Source of the DNA: Owenia fusiformis
Lineage: Eukaryota > Annelida > Polychaeta > Sabellida > Oweniidae
Assembly (NCBI GenBank): GCA_903813345.2
Contig: CAIIXF020000003.1
Coordinates: forward strand, 24,817,248 to 24,877,247
Length of the DNA stretch: 60,000 bases
Direction of reading: 5' to 3'
Position numbers and translations under genes: made by a program
Shown: positions 13,131-26,100 of the stretch, in pieces
Numbering within the stretch: the first letter of the stretch is position 1
Layout: the number at the start of each line of letters is the position of its first letter
Notes under the pieces: generated by a model
Databases searched by the model: none
What the model was told of the DNA's origin: nothing
The model's input: the letters and a program-made list of their open reading frames with translations, nothing else

Positions 13131-16100
13131 AAAACTGTATCAAAAGCAGTACATAGAAATATCATGACAGAATACTCTATTTAAGTGACGAGGTACTGAT
13201 TTCTAACCCTAATGTACTTCATTTAAAAATCATAATAGCTTATAACATACAGTAATTTGCAACTGAATCAACTGAATTTGATAAAGGTTTTATATGTCAT
13301 GCTGAAACTTGGCAAAATTATATCAGGCTGATTTCAGAGTAAAAAAATAGATATGAACATTGAAAAATGCTGTTCCAGCAAAAAAACTTACTTTCAGTAT
13401 ACAGATTAACTATGCAGAAACCAAAATGAAAAAGGTATTCATACATCATTTTCATCTCATTCTTTAAAATGTGATCTTTGCTTTTATTTTCTGAACACAG
13501 GGTCAGGGCAATCTATCTAAATTCTAGGAACATTTCATATATTAATAATTCATGGATCTTTTAGAGTAAAATCATATCAAAATTGTATCAAGAGTAATTC
13601 AGACAAATGCTCCATAATACTGAAATATGCCATCTGGTACTCACATAGACAGCTATGATATTACGAGGATGTGCGGAGAATGTATAAAGCCTATTGAAAA
13701 ACAGTTTTGCAGTCACTTTTTAAAATGTTAAATAGAGCATGAAAGGTTCAATTGTGAAGAAAAGTGTGAATTAGTATATGTAGTGTACACTGTAAATTGT
13801 ATAGAAATGCAAGAAAATCAGGCAGTTCATTCAAATTTTAGAGAGAAAATGAAAAAAATAAGCATGATCAAATAGAAATTATAATCAAGAGAGAGGAGAA
13901 TAATCCAGTGTTAAAACAGTTGATTGAGACTAAAGAATGAAGGGATGAAAGATTGTATAAGCCAGGAATTTGGTTCAGAATATAACCAGGCCACATCTTG
14001 GAAAATTCTTCCTCTCTTATTCTTCCTCTTTAATTTGAAATCAAACTGAATATGCATTATTTCAGTAACTAGTAATAATAAGGCTTGCATTTACACAAAT
14101 TGAGAAGGAAGATTCACAGTAAGTGGAATTTGACAAAACCTTCAATTAATGTGATAAATAAATATTTTCATCTTAATGGATTGAGACTATATTCTGTAAT
14201 AAAATCAAGTGTTCCACTCTGTGAATTTGTAAAGAGGTTTAATTGAATATAATTATATGATATCGCATTGCTAAACCAGAATGAATCTTAAGCATGGCTA
14301 AGAAAACAACTATGTGCAAATAGCCATAGTGGAAAGAACCACTTTAATTTTCTATTTCATACAAACATTAAACGAATGAGCAGCAGCACTGTAAAGAATA
14401 CAAATTCAATATTAATATTTATCATAGATTATCGAATTATGTAGGGAAAGTATAATCCCTGTAACTTAATTTTCGATAATTATGACCCTAGCTCCTTGGA
14501 TGTGCCCTGTATAATTGTGTAGTTTCATTATAAAAGCGTCAAATTAGGTGACTGGCAATTACTCAAATTTCCACCGGTTCAAAAAGATACTAATACAAGC
14601 TCGCTAGTAAATTTGATTACCGCTTCCCACTTCAATTTCAGCTGTAACTGAATATTATTCGTCATATTGAAATAATTCCCTTATTGACTCTACAGAAATC
14701 TTTAGATTGATTGTCTGCGATGCCAGCACAGCGGACTCTCACAATGCAAATCTGAACATATTTTCATCATATTTTCCATAAAAAATACTTTCCCATAAAT
14801 ACTCACCTTAAGCGAATCAATGCAGAATGTTCATGTTTACGCAAATATTCTTGTAGCAATCTCAATACAAATGAGGCCGATTTAAGCTGGATATTGCAGA
14901 TGTATAGTTTTATAAGGGTCGTGAGTATCGATGAATTCGTGGGTCACAGGTCTTATAGCTCTATTAACTCCTTTATCCTATTATCCTAGAAGTGTTTTGT
15001 AAGGTCGATGGGTTAAGTATGATAGTTGTCAAAGTGTGTTTATTAATATGATATTTCCATCTGGGAAAATAGAGTTATTGATAGAATTTATTAGACACCA
15101 ATTGCTACATTTATATTGATATTAATACTCTGACATCGAACATTTAAAAAATTGACCTCCGCAAAAAACACAAAATTAAATTACTGTTATGTCTTGTAAT
15201 AGGAATACTGAGAAAGTTCAAAGCCTACATTAAAATATACAAAGTCCTTTTCAAAAATATAACATGAATATCAATTTCAAACCAATTAAATCAAAATTTT
15301 ATTCATTTGGTCAGCAAAATTTATCATGGATACCAAAAGCTATAATGCATATAAGAAGCTATTAATATTTTGTGGTACACGTTTATCATTAGTTATTTCG
15401 TATCATTCAAATTTTCTAAATGTAATATTATAAAATCTTTGATTGAATTTATTAAATTGAGAAGTATGGCATTACAAATCAAGAGACCTCACCATCAACA
15501 ACTTAGATATTGGACCATAAAGGACCTAACAATTAGCTCACTCTGCCCTGAAACAGAAAATGATAGCACACATAAAGCAACTGCACATTTCAGAAAATCT
15601 AGACCTTCTGGTCAGAAAAATGGAACATCTTGAACCATAAAAACAAGGCTTTAGATTCCAATTCCCCAAGTCTACCAACCCCTGGGTGGTGACAATATAA
15701 ACCCCAAGAAAGTATCATATAGTTCAACTTCCATGAAGTCATCAGAATCAAGCTTACACACAGCATCTGGTTATTACTGATTCATTACCCACTAAATCCT
15801 CAATGATTCCAGTGAAATATGGTACATAAAATATCTTAGCAGGAATTTGGGTTCTGGGGTTGACTACCTTTTATACACCTTTAGGATTATTTGAGCACTG
15901 ATTCCAATGGAGATCATGGTTGAAAACAGGTTGGGTCAATAATAGTTTCAGACAGTGAAGAGACTGTTGTTGAATATGGAGTTATAGATGTATCTCCAAC
16001 TGCGAGTAATTTGTCCAGAGAGATAAGTGACCACAGGGATATGATAACAGTCTTGTCATGGTTTCCATAGCAACAGCAGGTATTTCTATAAATCTGTCAA

Positions 16101-16539
16101 AGATAAAGCTGAAAATACAGACTTTTGGCTCAAAGAAAATATTTTGATGTTTCTGGCTATTATTTATACAATGGTGGTGACAATTGAAATGAAACAAAAC
16201 TGAAAGAGAAAGAAACCCCACTGACCAATGCCTCCATTGGAGAAAATTCTATTTCAAAATCCCTTTCTTGAATTTTTCAAAAACTGAACTTCTAACAATG
16301 CCAAAGTTCTGACATATGAAATACAAACAAAAAGCTTTGTTGCTACCATAGCAACCATATGTTATCAATAACAATCACTTTTGCATATTTTTCATTTCCT
16401 GTGAAGCATTCAAAAAATATGTGTTATTAAAAACATCCCCTTTCATTTTATTTCATTTTTTCCCATACGAACCACAGAAATAATCTAAAAATAAGACTTC
16501 AATCACAAGAATCTGACAAAATCTAAAAAACATTAAATG
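13131..16539. other. No gene recognised
   Basis: AT-rich. The 87-codon frame at 15370-15633 and the 79-codon minus frame at 15982-16221 have no recognisable domain. The stretch 14480-14960 is less repetitive and could be conserved non-coding sequence. Confidence 0.6.
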
Positions 16540-16710
16540 CAGTAAAACCTCTCAACTTGAACACCTCTCTTTGATGAACACTTCTGTAATATGAACACCT
16601 CTTCATGGATCCCATTTATATTGCTCCCATTGGTTCCCATGTTAATCTAAGATGAACAAACACCTCCAATCAAGAACACCTTTTGCTAGGTGTTTACCTG
16701 GGGTGTTTCC
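16540..16710 (+). mobile_element. Pogo-like miniature element, left end only
   Basis: Begins CAGTAAAACCTCTCAACTTG and continues with several GAACACCTCT-type motifs. No inverted right end was found, although AGGTGTTTACC and GGTGTTTCC occur near 16688-16710. It is a degenerate or truncated copy of the family at 46756-46936. Confidence 0.55.
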
Positions 16711-16727
16711 TTGTATTTATAGTATAT

Positions 16728-16912
16728 AAAAGACATAATAGTATGGATGATGTTAGCATAATTTGCATATTATTTCATAAATGGTGTGGCAAAAGCATTT
16801 AGGATAAATCAACTATGGCAAAAGACATAATAGTATGGATAATGTTGGCATAATTTGCATATTATTTCATAAATGGTGTGACAAAAGCATTTAGGATAAA
16901 TCAACTATGGCA
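16728..16912 (+). repeat. Tandem duplication, 92-bp unit, two copies
   Basis: The segment starting AAAAGACATAATAGTATGGA is repeated 92 bp later with only a few changes (gatgatgttagc to gataatgttggc; gtggcaaaa to gtgacaaaa). It is a recent local duplication. Confidence 0.93.
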
Positions 16913-19139
16913 ATTTGGTTAAAGAACCAGTAAACCTGGAATTACAATATGATGGGCTATGATGGCATGTATGATGAGGAAAGGATGTGGACTACCCGTC
17001 CCTTCCTGATCATTTATAGTAAAGTCACTCAATATTTTGTAAAAGATGTACATATATTTTGAAGGGGATGATGTGTGTTGACAGTTGTAAGAAAATTATG
17101 GTTTAACACTTAATAACATTTTTTTGAATTTTTCTAAAATCAACACTCTTCACTCATGAAATTGTCATTTACCCCCTCCCTCTAAAACTTTCCATTACTC
17201 CAAAACTGTTGTCACTTAGACACCATCCCATCAAAGTAGAGGATCATCAATCAAGCAGTACACACAAAGAGAAGAATTGCCATGGTAACATGACCATGAA
17301 GCAGTTGTATCTGTCTTGAGGATTATCTAAATTATAGAGATATCACATAAGGCATCCCAGATGGAAATATACATAAGTTGTCCATCACCAAGCCAGACAT
17401 TCCCAGACCTGTCTCTCTGCAAATAACACTAAGAAATACCCATTTTTATATCTATAGTACAAACTGAATAAAAATAATTTGCAGGGATTTAAGTATGTAG
17501 GAAGAAAGACAGTGGTGAAATATATATAGAAATTCAAGAAAATGAGTGACATTCCTCAAATCTTTTAAAGAAGAGTTGTAAAATATGCATGACATAGTAG
17601 TCATTTTAAAAACAGGTCATTGGTCCCCTTACTATCGATCTAAGATTCATCTTTTCAGAATCTTTATTTTTTACAAATATAATGAAATATACTGAGTTTT
17701 GTTATTGCAAATCTATATAATATATGATGAATAAAATATCTAATAAAATTATGATTTGTTATTACTATAAAATGGATACAATTTGAAATGGGAATATCAA
17801 CTCCAGATTTTACTAGGTGATTTAGTTTTGAGTGATGATGGTTTCATATAGGGGTCAACAATTGTACAAAGGGTCAAAAGACATCCTTTCTACAGTTAAT
17901 TGACGTCTTGTTAGAACATTTCTTCAATTTTTGAATTTCAGGACTTTAAGTTATTCCGATATTCATAAAGTGTTCCACTGTATATCTTTATTTTGGTAAA
18001 TGAATGACCTTTGATTATCATTTGCTTTTTAATCAGTTAGTAGACACAAAAATGTAAATTCAAGAAATATGAAAAATGAAGTATGGAGAATATCCTCAGG
18101 AAAGAATGTATTTTGAGCATATGCATTTTCATGTTTCAGATGATATGGGACTTACAGTTTTTAAATCAGAGCTTACAAGGTAGCATATGGTCTTCTGGTA
18201 TGAAGATCAAACTTTGTAAGTCTCAAATACAATATTACAAGTGACATATCCCTGGTTCAAATTACATAATTCCCTTATGGCCTTTTGAACTTTTGTGTCT
18301 TTGACCATGATTTTCCTATCTTCCCAAAGTTTCATTAACTCAACTGTTTATAGTTATATCAAAGACTGAACTCAGGGCAAATGATGTTATATAATTAAAA
18401 TATCTGCAACAGATTTTTCTTGTCTTCAGAAATTTCTTAGATTTCACCCCAGTAGAGATAAGTAAATAACTCTTAATAGCCATATGGTTTTGATATTATA
18501 ACTCCTCTTTGGTATTATTTCTAACTCTGTTTCACCTTTAATACACTGAATTGCTTTCACATTTGAAGTTGGTTGAATCTTGGTGATTGATGTTACAGAA
18601 TTTGATAGGAAAAGAACTTGAAAAAGACATGAAGTTTTAATATTACAATTCTTTGATATTACAAATATTTCCATAATTCATTGTGTCACATTTAATGCAT
18701 TAAATAGATTGTAGATCTTTATATTCAACGTTTGTTGAACCTTGATGAAAGATTTTCTCAAAAATATGTTGAAAAAATAACCCTAAATGGACCCATATTT
18801 TATAACATCTATGTTACAGAAAAAGCTTTCGATTAGATGCTTGTTAAACCATAGCTTTAGATAATTTTTGTTCCATTAAGTAAATTATTACATACCTGTA
18901 GATCTAATTGATATCATGTCATTCAGAGGTCACCTTTGTTTTAAGGTTCAAACTCAGAAGTAAGTTGAATCTAAGAAAAAGTTTACATAATTTGATATTT
19001 GTTTATCAATATTTAGAGGTAGAGCTGGCAACATTATAAGGACTCAATTTGCTTTGAATACTTCTGTTGTTTTGATCACCTTATAATTAAACCAGTGGTG
19101 TGAAGCAGATCTTCACATTGTGAACCAGAAGAAAAATTA
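16913..19139. other. No gene recognised
   Basis: AT-rich. Between 18180 and 18700 there are loosely recurring phrases (gatattacaa, gttgaatcttggtgat), perhaps an eroded repeat. Confidence 0.55.
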
Positions 19140-19490
19140 AAAGTAGAATCAGAGATAGAGTATAACTTGGCAAGTGAAACACCTCTGTAAGTGGAACACC
19201 TCTGTAAGTTGAACACTTTTCAGCCCCATGACCATTGACTTCATTTTAATTGAATCCGTTTTAGTAGAATACTTAAATGTAGAATCAGAGATAGAGGGAA
19301 AATTGATAAAGTAAAACTTGGCAAGTGGAACACCTTGGCAAGTGGAACACCTCTGTAAGTTGAACACCTCTATAAGTGGAACACTTTTCAGCCCCATGAC
19401 CCCATGACCATGAGAAAGAGGGAACATTGATAAAGTAAATCTTGGCGAGTGGAACACCTCTGTAAGTGGAACACTTTTCAGTCCCATTAT
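19140..19490 (+). repeat. Tandem block of GTGGAACACCTCTGTAAG-type sequence
   Basis: AGTGGAACACCTCTGTAAG and TGAACACTTTTCAGCCCCAT recur, together with TAGAATCAGAGATAGAG at 19145 and about 136 bp later. The motif matches the interior of the TA-flanked CAGTAAAACC elements elsewhere in the window, suggesting local amplification of such an element. The 112-codon minus-strand frame here is repeat-derived. Confidence 0.7.
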
Positions 19491-20329
19491 TGCAGCACTA
19501 TCTTGTACTTTGTAGATATACTAAGATATATAAAAAATGAAGAAAGTGACTAAAGTTTTAGCCTGGGGTCTATATGGTTGACCACAACACCACACTGATC
19601 ATAAAATTACATTGAACTACTACAGTTAAAATTCTGGCCAAAACCACAAATTCATAACTACCACAAATAGCACCAAGTTCACATTACCATAGGTCAGTTG
19701 CTTGGATTTGTCAACTTAATCAACTTGAGATGGATTTTTGTTTATTTTCATATTGTGAACCATCTTTCACTCCACATGCTATAATGAACCAAAAATAATA
19801 TACACCCCAGCTGAAAATTGCCATTTTCAGTGTATTACTTTGGCCATTGATCAAAAATGAAGTCTATAAAACATAATTCCCTCATTTAATAAGCTTTAAC
19901 TGTGTAGCATCTTCACACAAGGATTAAATCATTTTTAATACATATTTCATGGGTTTCCATGGTAATTCATGAAAAATTAAGAATTGACAGAGTATATGTT
20001 TAGGCATAATTAGCAATGATGGATTGGCTATAAGCAATTCTGTATTGCATATTATGAAAATAAACATTCGTACTCTGGGAATTTGAGAAATTTTAAAAGC
20101 ATTTCTGATTTTGGAAATCAGATATTTTCAGAGAGTAGAAGTTTGAAATGTTTTGTTTTCTTTATGTAATTGATCCGATTTGTTCTGATTGAAATTCACA
20201 CCAACTTTTCATAACTGGTTTTTAAAGTAAAATGTTGATATTTCAATAAGGTAAACACTACACTCAAATTACAACCAACTAGAAACCACATTGAGCAACA
20301 TCTTGGAAAGGCATAGCAACAAACCCTAA
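19491..20329. other. No gene recognised
   Basis: AT-rich unique-looking sequence with no frame, repeat or site that I can support. Confidence 0.6.
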
Positions 20330-20435
20330 CAGGCCAATAACATGCAAAATGTCACCACCTGCCATTTGTAACAAACACCAAGAACTGGCCAGAAAAAATG
20401 TGAAGACTAACAATATGTCACCACTTGGGGTAGCT
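20330..20435 (+). repeat. Hairpin-ended dispersed repeat, copy 4
   Basis: AGGCCAATAACATGCAAAAT, GTCACCACCTGCCATTTG and CAATATGTCACCACTTGG are present. The right hairpin arm is decayed (GGGGTAGC). It lies about 80 bp before the 22-bp minisatellite. Confidence 0.75.
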
Positions 20436-20515
20436 CAGCCAAAACGTGCATTTAATACTTGGAAGTTCTTACATTAGACCAAGGAGTCTCCATCATTAAG
20501 CAATCCTGAGTGAGG

Positions 20516-21021
20516 ACACCTGAAATGGGACAGTTGAACACCTGAAATAGGACAGTGGGACACCTGAAATGGGACAGTGGGACACCTGAAATGGGACAGT
20601 AGGACACCTGAAATGGGACAGTTGAACACCTGAAATGGGACAGTGGGACACCTAAAATGGGACAGTTGAACACCTGAAATGGGACAGTGGGACACCTGAA
20701 ATGGGACAGTGGGACACCTGAAATGGGACAGTAGGACACCTGAAATGGGACAGTTGAACACCTGAAATGAGACAGTGGGACACCTGAAATGGGACAGTTG
20801 AACACCTGAAATGGGACAGTGGGACACCTGAAATGGGACAGTGGGACACCTGAAATGGGACAGTGAGACACCTGAAATGGGACAGTTGAACACCTGAAAT
20901 GGGACAGTGGGACACCTGAAATGGGACAGTTGAACACCTGAAATGGGACAGTGGGACACCTGAAATGGGACAGTTGAACACCTGAAATGGGACAGTGGGA
21001 TACCTGAAATGGGACAGTTGA
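20516..21021 (+). repeat. 22-bp minisatellite, 23 copies, with 132-bp higher-order repeat
   Basis: Every copy is exactly 22 bp: ACACCTGAAATGGGACAG followed by TTGA (A), TGGG (B), TAGG (C) or TGAG (D). Copy order is ABBCAB, ABBCAB, ABBDAB, then ABABA, with only a few base changes and no indels. Three overlapping minus-strand frames of 134-185 codons arise from the repeat and are not genes. Confidence 0.97.
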
Positions 21022-21400
21022 ACACCTTCAATTTGATGAAACAAGTTTTTCAACAAAGTTTAAATGGTCTACTTTTACTAAAACCTTGATTCTTACATGG
21101 CTACTTTTGTTAAAATCACGGCAACAATCAAACATTTTCCCACTTTGAATATATATGGAGACCTAATGACTTAGACAAAAACATTTTGGAACCATTTTTG
21201 GACGGGTCAGGGGGTGTCATTTTGGCACTGATATGATGAGACAGTTGGACCAAAGTAACCATGGCAACCTGTAAAGATAACCTCTGTATTAAATAACAAA
21301 AGAGGCCCGGTTGAGTAATTCATACATTCATGATACAACTGGACCAAAATCACACCTTTACACAAAAACAGTGTTGAGATAACCACATCAACCAGGAAAA

Positions 21401-21615
21401 GGATGATACAACATGTCCCTCCATGAGACACTATGGCCAAAACTGTTGAGGTAACTATAGCAACAAGTAAAAATTTAAATGTCCCTTCATTAGACAATAG
21501 GACCAAAAGGATGATACAACATGTCCCTTCATGAGACAGTAGGACCAACACTGCTAAGTAACTATAGCAACGAGTAAAAATTTAAATGTCCCTTTATTAG
21601 ACAATAGGACCAAAA
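21401..21615 (+). repeat. Tandem duplication, ~108-bp unit, two copies
   Basis: GGATGATACAACATGTCCC...CAATAGGACCAAAA occurs at 21401 and again at 21509 with about a dozen differences. Flanking sequence (21240-21300, 21720-21770) carries weaker matches such as GTAACCATGGCAACC, so this is part of an older repetitive stretch. Confidence 0.85.
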
Positions 21616-22873
21616 CCAGTCTTACCTTCACCATGTTCATTCATGTTGAAAGGTGGACCAAGAAATGGACAGCCCAATTGATGGATGCCTAGTCCTCCCA
21701 TAGGCTCTTCTATGTGAGCCAAAAAGAGTGCTAAAGTAACCATGGCAACCCGTGGAGATGATTCCAGTGTAAAATGGCAAAGTAATCAGATGATCATCAG
21801 TAGATGAGTTATGTTTAAAGAGTTATTTTTACCAAAAATCAGTCTATAAGATCAACATAAGAACTATATCCTGTTGAAATCTGATCATAGAGAACATAAA
21901 ACATACAGTAAACACCAGTAATATACAGTTCCCCATAAAAACCATCCCAGTGGACATGTTTTAAAATGTCAAATAAAGTACAAAAGAGTTGAAAAATCAA
22001 GGAATGGTCCAGATGGGTACTGTGTGGGAACTCTAAATTGCATCCAAATACAAGAAAATCTGGGATTTTAGTGTTAATTCATAGAGAAATTATGTGAAAT
22101 AAGCGTGACTTTGGTCATATTTCAGAGCTAGGGGGAACCATATGTAGAACATCACATAGAATTGAAAACATCTTTTTAGGATTATAAATCTGCTATGGGA
22201 TGATAGATAAAAGGTAAAGTCATGTCTTATAGAAAGGGAACATCTCAAAAATGTGTATTGTGATTCTTTACAGCTCTTTTCTTCCCATATTACTTATCCC
22301 GAAAAAGAAGTCCAAAGTTTCAAAATTTCCAAAATTTCACCTGGCTGCAAATGGATTTTCACCTTAGTGCAAGGTAATGTTCAAAAAAACATGAGAAATT
22401 GTTTTTATTATTTCCTATCACAGAGTCACCTTCCTACCAATGCTATACTTTCTAAAAATAACTGATATCCATTTGAGATTGCACTGTACTTCTATTACAC
22501 AAGCATTAATTCATAAGTTTTACTTCAGACTGAAACACTATAATTGCAGTTTGTCCATTTTTTTATGATTTTGAAAGAATAAAGAAATATTTAATTTAAA
22601 ATCCTGAACATGTTTAAGACACTAGTCACTTCAAACAATCAAGTATTTTTCCCAATTAAGACATACAGTACATACAATACAAACTCAAATCTTTATATTT
22701 CAGCTATCTTGACGTGACCCCTCACCAGGTGGGAAAAGACAAAGCTGGCCCAATGATGGAAACCAAAAACAATCATAACTTTCAACCAGTGAGAAAGGAT
22801 TCTCATCTTGTAGAAATTTAACCAACTGACTCTAGTGAACACACTTGATCTTGATCTTCTAAGGATTTGTTTC
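21616..22873. other. No gene recognised
   Basis: AT-rich. A short match to the CAGTGATCTCC element interior lies at 22300-22380 (tgcaaatggattttcacctt). The 70- and 60-codon frames here have no recognisable product. Confidence 0.55.
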
Positions 22874-23115
22874 AAATGGGTGCAATAATTGTATTTTCAC
22901 AGTTCTTACCATATTTGGTAAAATATGCTAATTTTCCATGAGTTCTTATTTTCAGGTGCGTGCAAATGATTTTTCAGGTAGATACAAGATTGTAGCATAT
23001 TTAGTCAAATACATTGTATGCACATTTTTTTCATTTTCAAATGGGTACAAACAATATTCAGGTGGGTGCAAGACTATATTGAAACTATCAAGTAGGTGCA
23101 GCATCCACTTGCACC
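22874..23115 (+). repeat. Decayed relative of the CAGTGATCTCC element
   Basis: Shares the internal motifs of the 55794-56002 element in the same order: aaatgggtgcaa, an AT-rich block, ttttcaggtgcgtgcaaatg, ttcaggtgggtgcaag, and a terminal cagcatccacttgc matching ctgcgcccacttgc. The middle appears partly duplicated and the terminal inverted repeats are not recognisable. Confidence 0.5.
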
Positions 23116-26100
23116 ACAATGTATTATGAGAGACTTGTGGCAATAGTCTTTCATCAAGCGATTAATATCCCCTGGGTTGATTAGGGAGGGGGGGTACCAG
23201 GGCTTGCTACCCTCTCTCTTCAGGGTCTCCATTAGAGCGAAAATATGATGATGGTGATATTTTTCCCAAAAAATTAATTTCTAAACAATATAAGCACACA
23301 GAAAAAGGTAGAGAATCTAATTTCTCAAAAATTTTTCAACAATGTACGTTTTTCATAATCTGCATATTTCATAATTCCCATCATGTGCACATTCTCCATT
23401 TCCCAAAGTATGCACTCGTTTTCACTTTTATATACATGTATTATAACTTGACAACCTGATTAAAAGAATGCTAAAACATGACCATGAATTTCAGGAAGGC
23501 TTCAGATAGAACCAAAAGTGTTGACACCTTAGCATGTTCTCAACTAGAAAAACAAACCATGCAGTCATTTCTGAGTCAAATGCGTACAGATAAATATGAT
23601 CTCCTCAGTTATAATCTCCTATGGCTTGCTGTCAGCGAAATTGAACAACAAATCATGAAATGCAGGTTAATAACTACGTATCAACAGGAAATCCTAACTT
23701 GCGATAATCATTATCATTTGATTGCGCAAAGCTTCAACAAAAGGTAGAAAAATAATAAGACCTACAGTTAAAATAATAAAATCTTGGTAAGGTATTTGAC
23801 ATTGTCTGTCCATCAACTCTATAGCTCTCAGTTAGCAGATACAATTAAAGCAACTCTTCTTAGGATTGATTAACACACTTTCAAGTTTTGGATCCCTGAA
23901 TATTAAAAATGATGAAATTATCATAAAACATAGCATCAATATTTCAATATTTATCAATTATGTAGGTATGTTTACATATTTTGGGTCACTTTATATAAAA
24001 TGAAGATGGCGTTTTTTCAAGGGTCTCTCAGATGTACTGATAATTCTGTAATCCAAGATGCAACATTTGTGCCATTCTAATGAGTTGAAATCATCAGCAA
24101 TCCTTAAATAAACATTGGCTTTTGATATAATTTGGCAGAGTGTCTAGTAATTATATTATCTCTGTTGATTTGAGATGATGTTACAGAGACAGTCACCATG
24201 GCAACCATCAAGTTTTTCATGTCAATGATGGAAACGGATAGTTTAGAAATTAAGTGAATTAAGACCGTTAGCTGGCCTTTGTTGTTGAAATATTTATACA
24301 TATCACTTACATGTATTTCCTTCATATAACACTGAAACACCTCATAGCTTTGGTTTTAGTATAAAATCAATCATTTCGGCTCTTGGTGCATTATAGCGCA
24401 TCCCATTTCAAAACATAATACCCAGATAGCTATACAAAAACAAAAGTATTTTTAAAATTGACAGTGATTTGTAGAAGCCAACCGACTCATTTTCTAACCA
24501 TGCATTTAACAAGTATTTTCCTACTTTCCTGATATCATATCTACGGTTATCAGAGTCCAAATGTTATGTTTCATTTATAACATTTGTTCTTTTCCAAAAA
24601 TAATACAAAAACATCAAAAAGATAAAGATCCTGGAATTAATCGCAAAGTTTGTTAGTCCGCCTTTTTTTCGAAATGACTTTTATCTTCCGATGATGTAAC
24701 TAGAGTTTTGCTTTAAACAATTGCGCTTATCAATTGCAAACTTGCAATTTACATGTGATTCACATCAGAGTTATTATTCTGAGTGAGCCAATGGTTATTA
24801 ATGATAACTTAAAATGAACTGAAAAATGAGAATTTTTGTTTGATCTTTTCTTCAGTTTCGAAACTTCATAGGCAACTTTGAAAATTGCTTCTTGGGTGAT
24901 TTTGAAATCCATTCATTCCAGTGAAGAATATACCTCAGAACAAAGTTAAAATGTTCCTTTATCAAAGATATCGAAGTCCTGAAAAAATTACATAAAAACA
25001 TAATTTAATCCAGTTGATTAAGCATAAATATTGAAAACAACAGAATATAATGAGTTTGAGCATTTCTTAAAAAATCAATCAAATAATCGATTTAAGAATA
25101 AATAGTTTTACATAATATGAATCAACATGAGGTTAACTTACAAACGAGAAAACATATGATAAAATTTCTAGGATTACGTTTAAGTAATAATTTAAGTAAA
25201 CTGTACATATTTATAAAAAATCAAAGTGCAATGAGTTCACAAAAATAACTTAAATGGTGGCAGGGAAAATATTTGAAAGATTGTTGACTTAACATTTTTT
25301 TCAAAGTTTGACATTTCAGATTATCAACGTAATAAAACATATCCCATCAAAAGTGCCAATTCAGGCATATCTTAGAGAAGTTTGTTTAAAGACATATAAC
25401 AAACGAGGCAGACTGATAAAATTGATGGCATGCTTAAAAAAATAAACATTTCATGAAACTTAACCCAAATTCTCCCAAATGTAACAGTGTGATTTTTATG
25501 GCAAATAGATTATGTACCATAAAGCTATTAACCCCTAAAACAAATATTAAACGCTTCCAGCTTATTCATAGAGATTCTGACATGCATTTGAACTGGTAAG
25601 AAAATATTCAAATTCAATACTTTTGGACCCCATGTTGTGGAGATGAAATATTAAAACAACATAAGTCAGCTCAATTTCTCCCAGATGCTCTGCTATCAAG
25701 GAATGGGAATCAAACAAATAACAAGTTGCAAAATACTCAAATATAGAAACCATGAAATCAAACATGCAGTTCTGTTTCTTAATTCTATAGTTTTATGCAT
25801 TAAGTAAAAAGAGGGCGGTCATTTTTGAGATATGTCAGGACCACTCAAAGGGTGACTTTTTGAAATTTTGAAGTTTATCAATAAAGTATTACACAAATTA
25901 AATCAAATATCTGTGTTAAAACCTGGACTGTATATTCTCATTTCAGGCGAAATCAGGGGTCCTATTACATATTTCATATCATATCATATCACTCATAAAT
26001 CCTCTCATTGCAACACAAGTACTAAAGTGCCTATTTTATTTGCAATGGTCCCTACAGACTGAGATGTGATGTATTACATAGAGGTCAGGGAGCATACATT

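Noticed and set aside
20516-21021. CRISPR-like array of short repeats
   Set aside because: The units are contiguous without unique spacers and the genome is eukaryotic.
20452-21056. Minus-strand frames of 134, 161 and 185 codons with Cys-rich repeats
   Set aside because: All arise from the 22-bp array, which is open in all three frames because 22 is not a multiple of 3.
23478-23747. 89-codon frame with LEKQTMQSFLSQ-type helical look
   Set aside because: No family recognised and no flanking splice sites in phase that I can defend.
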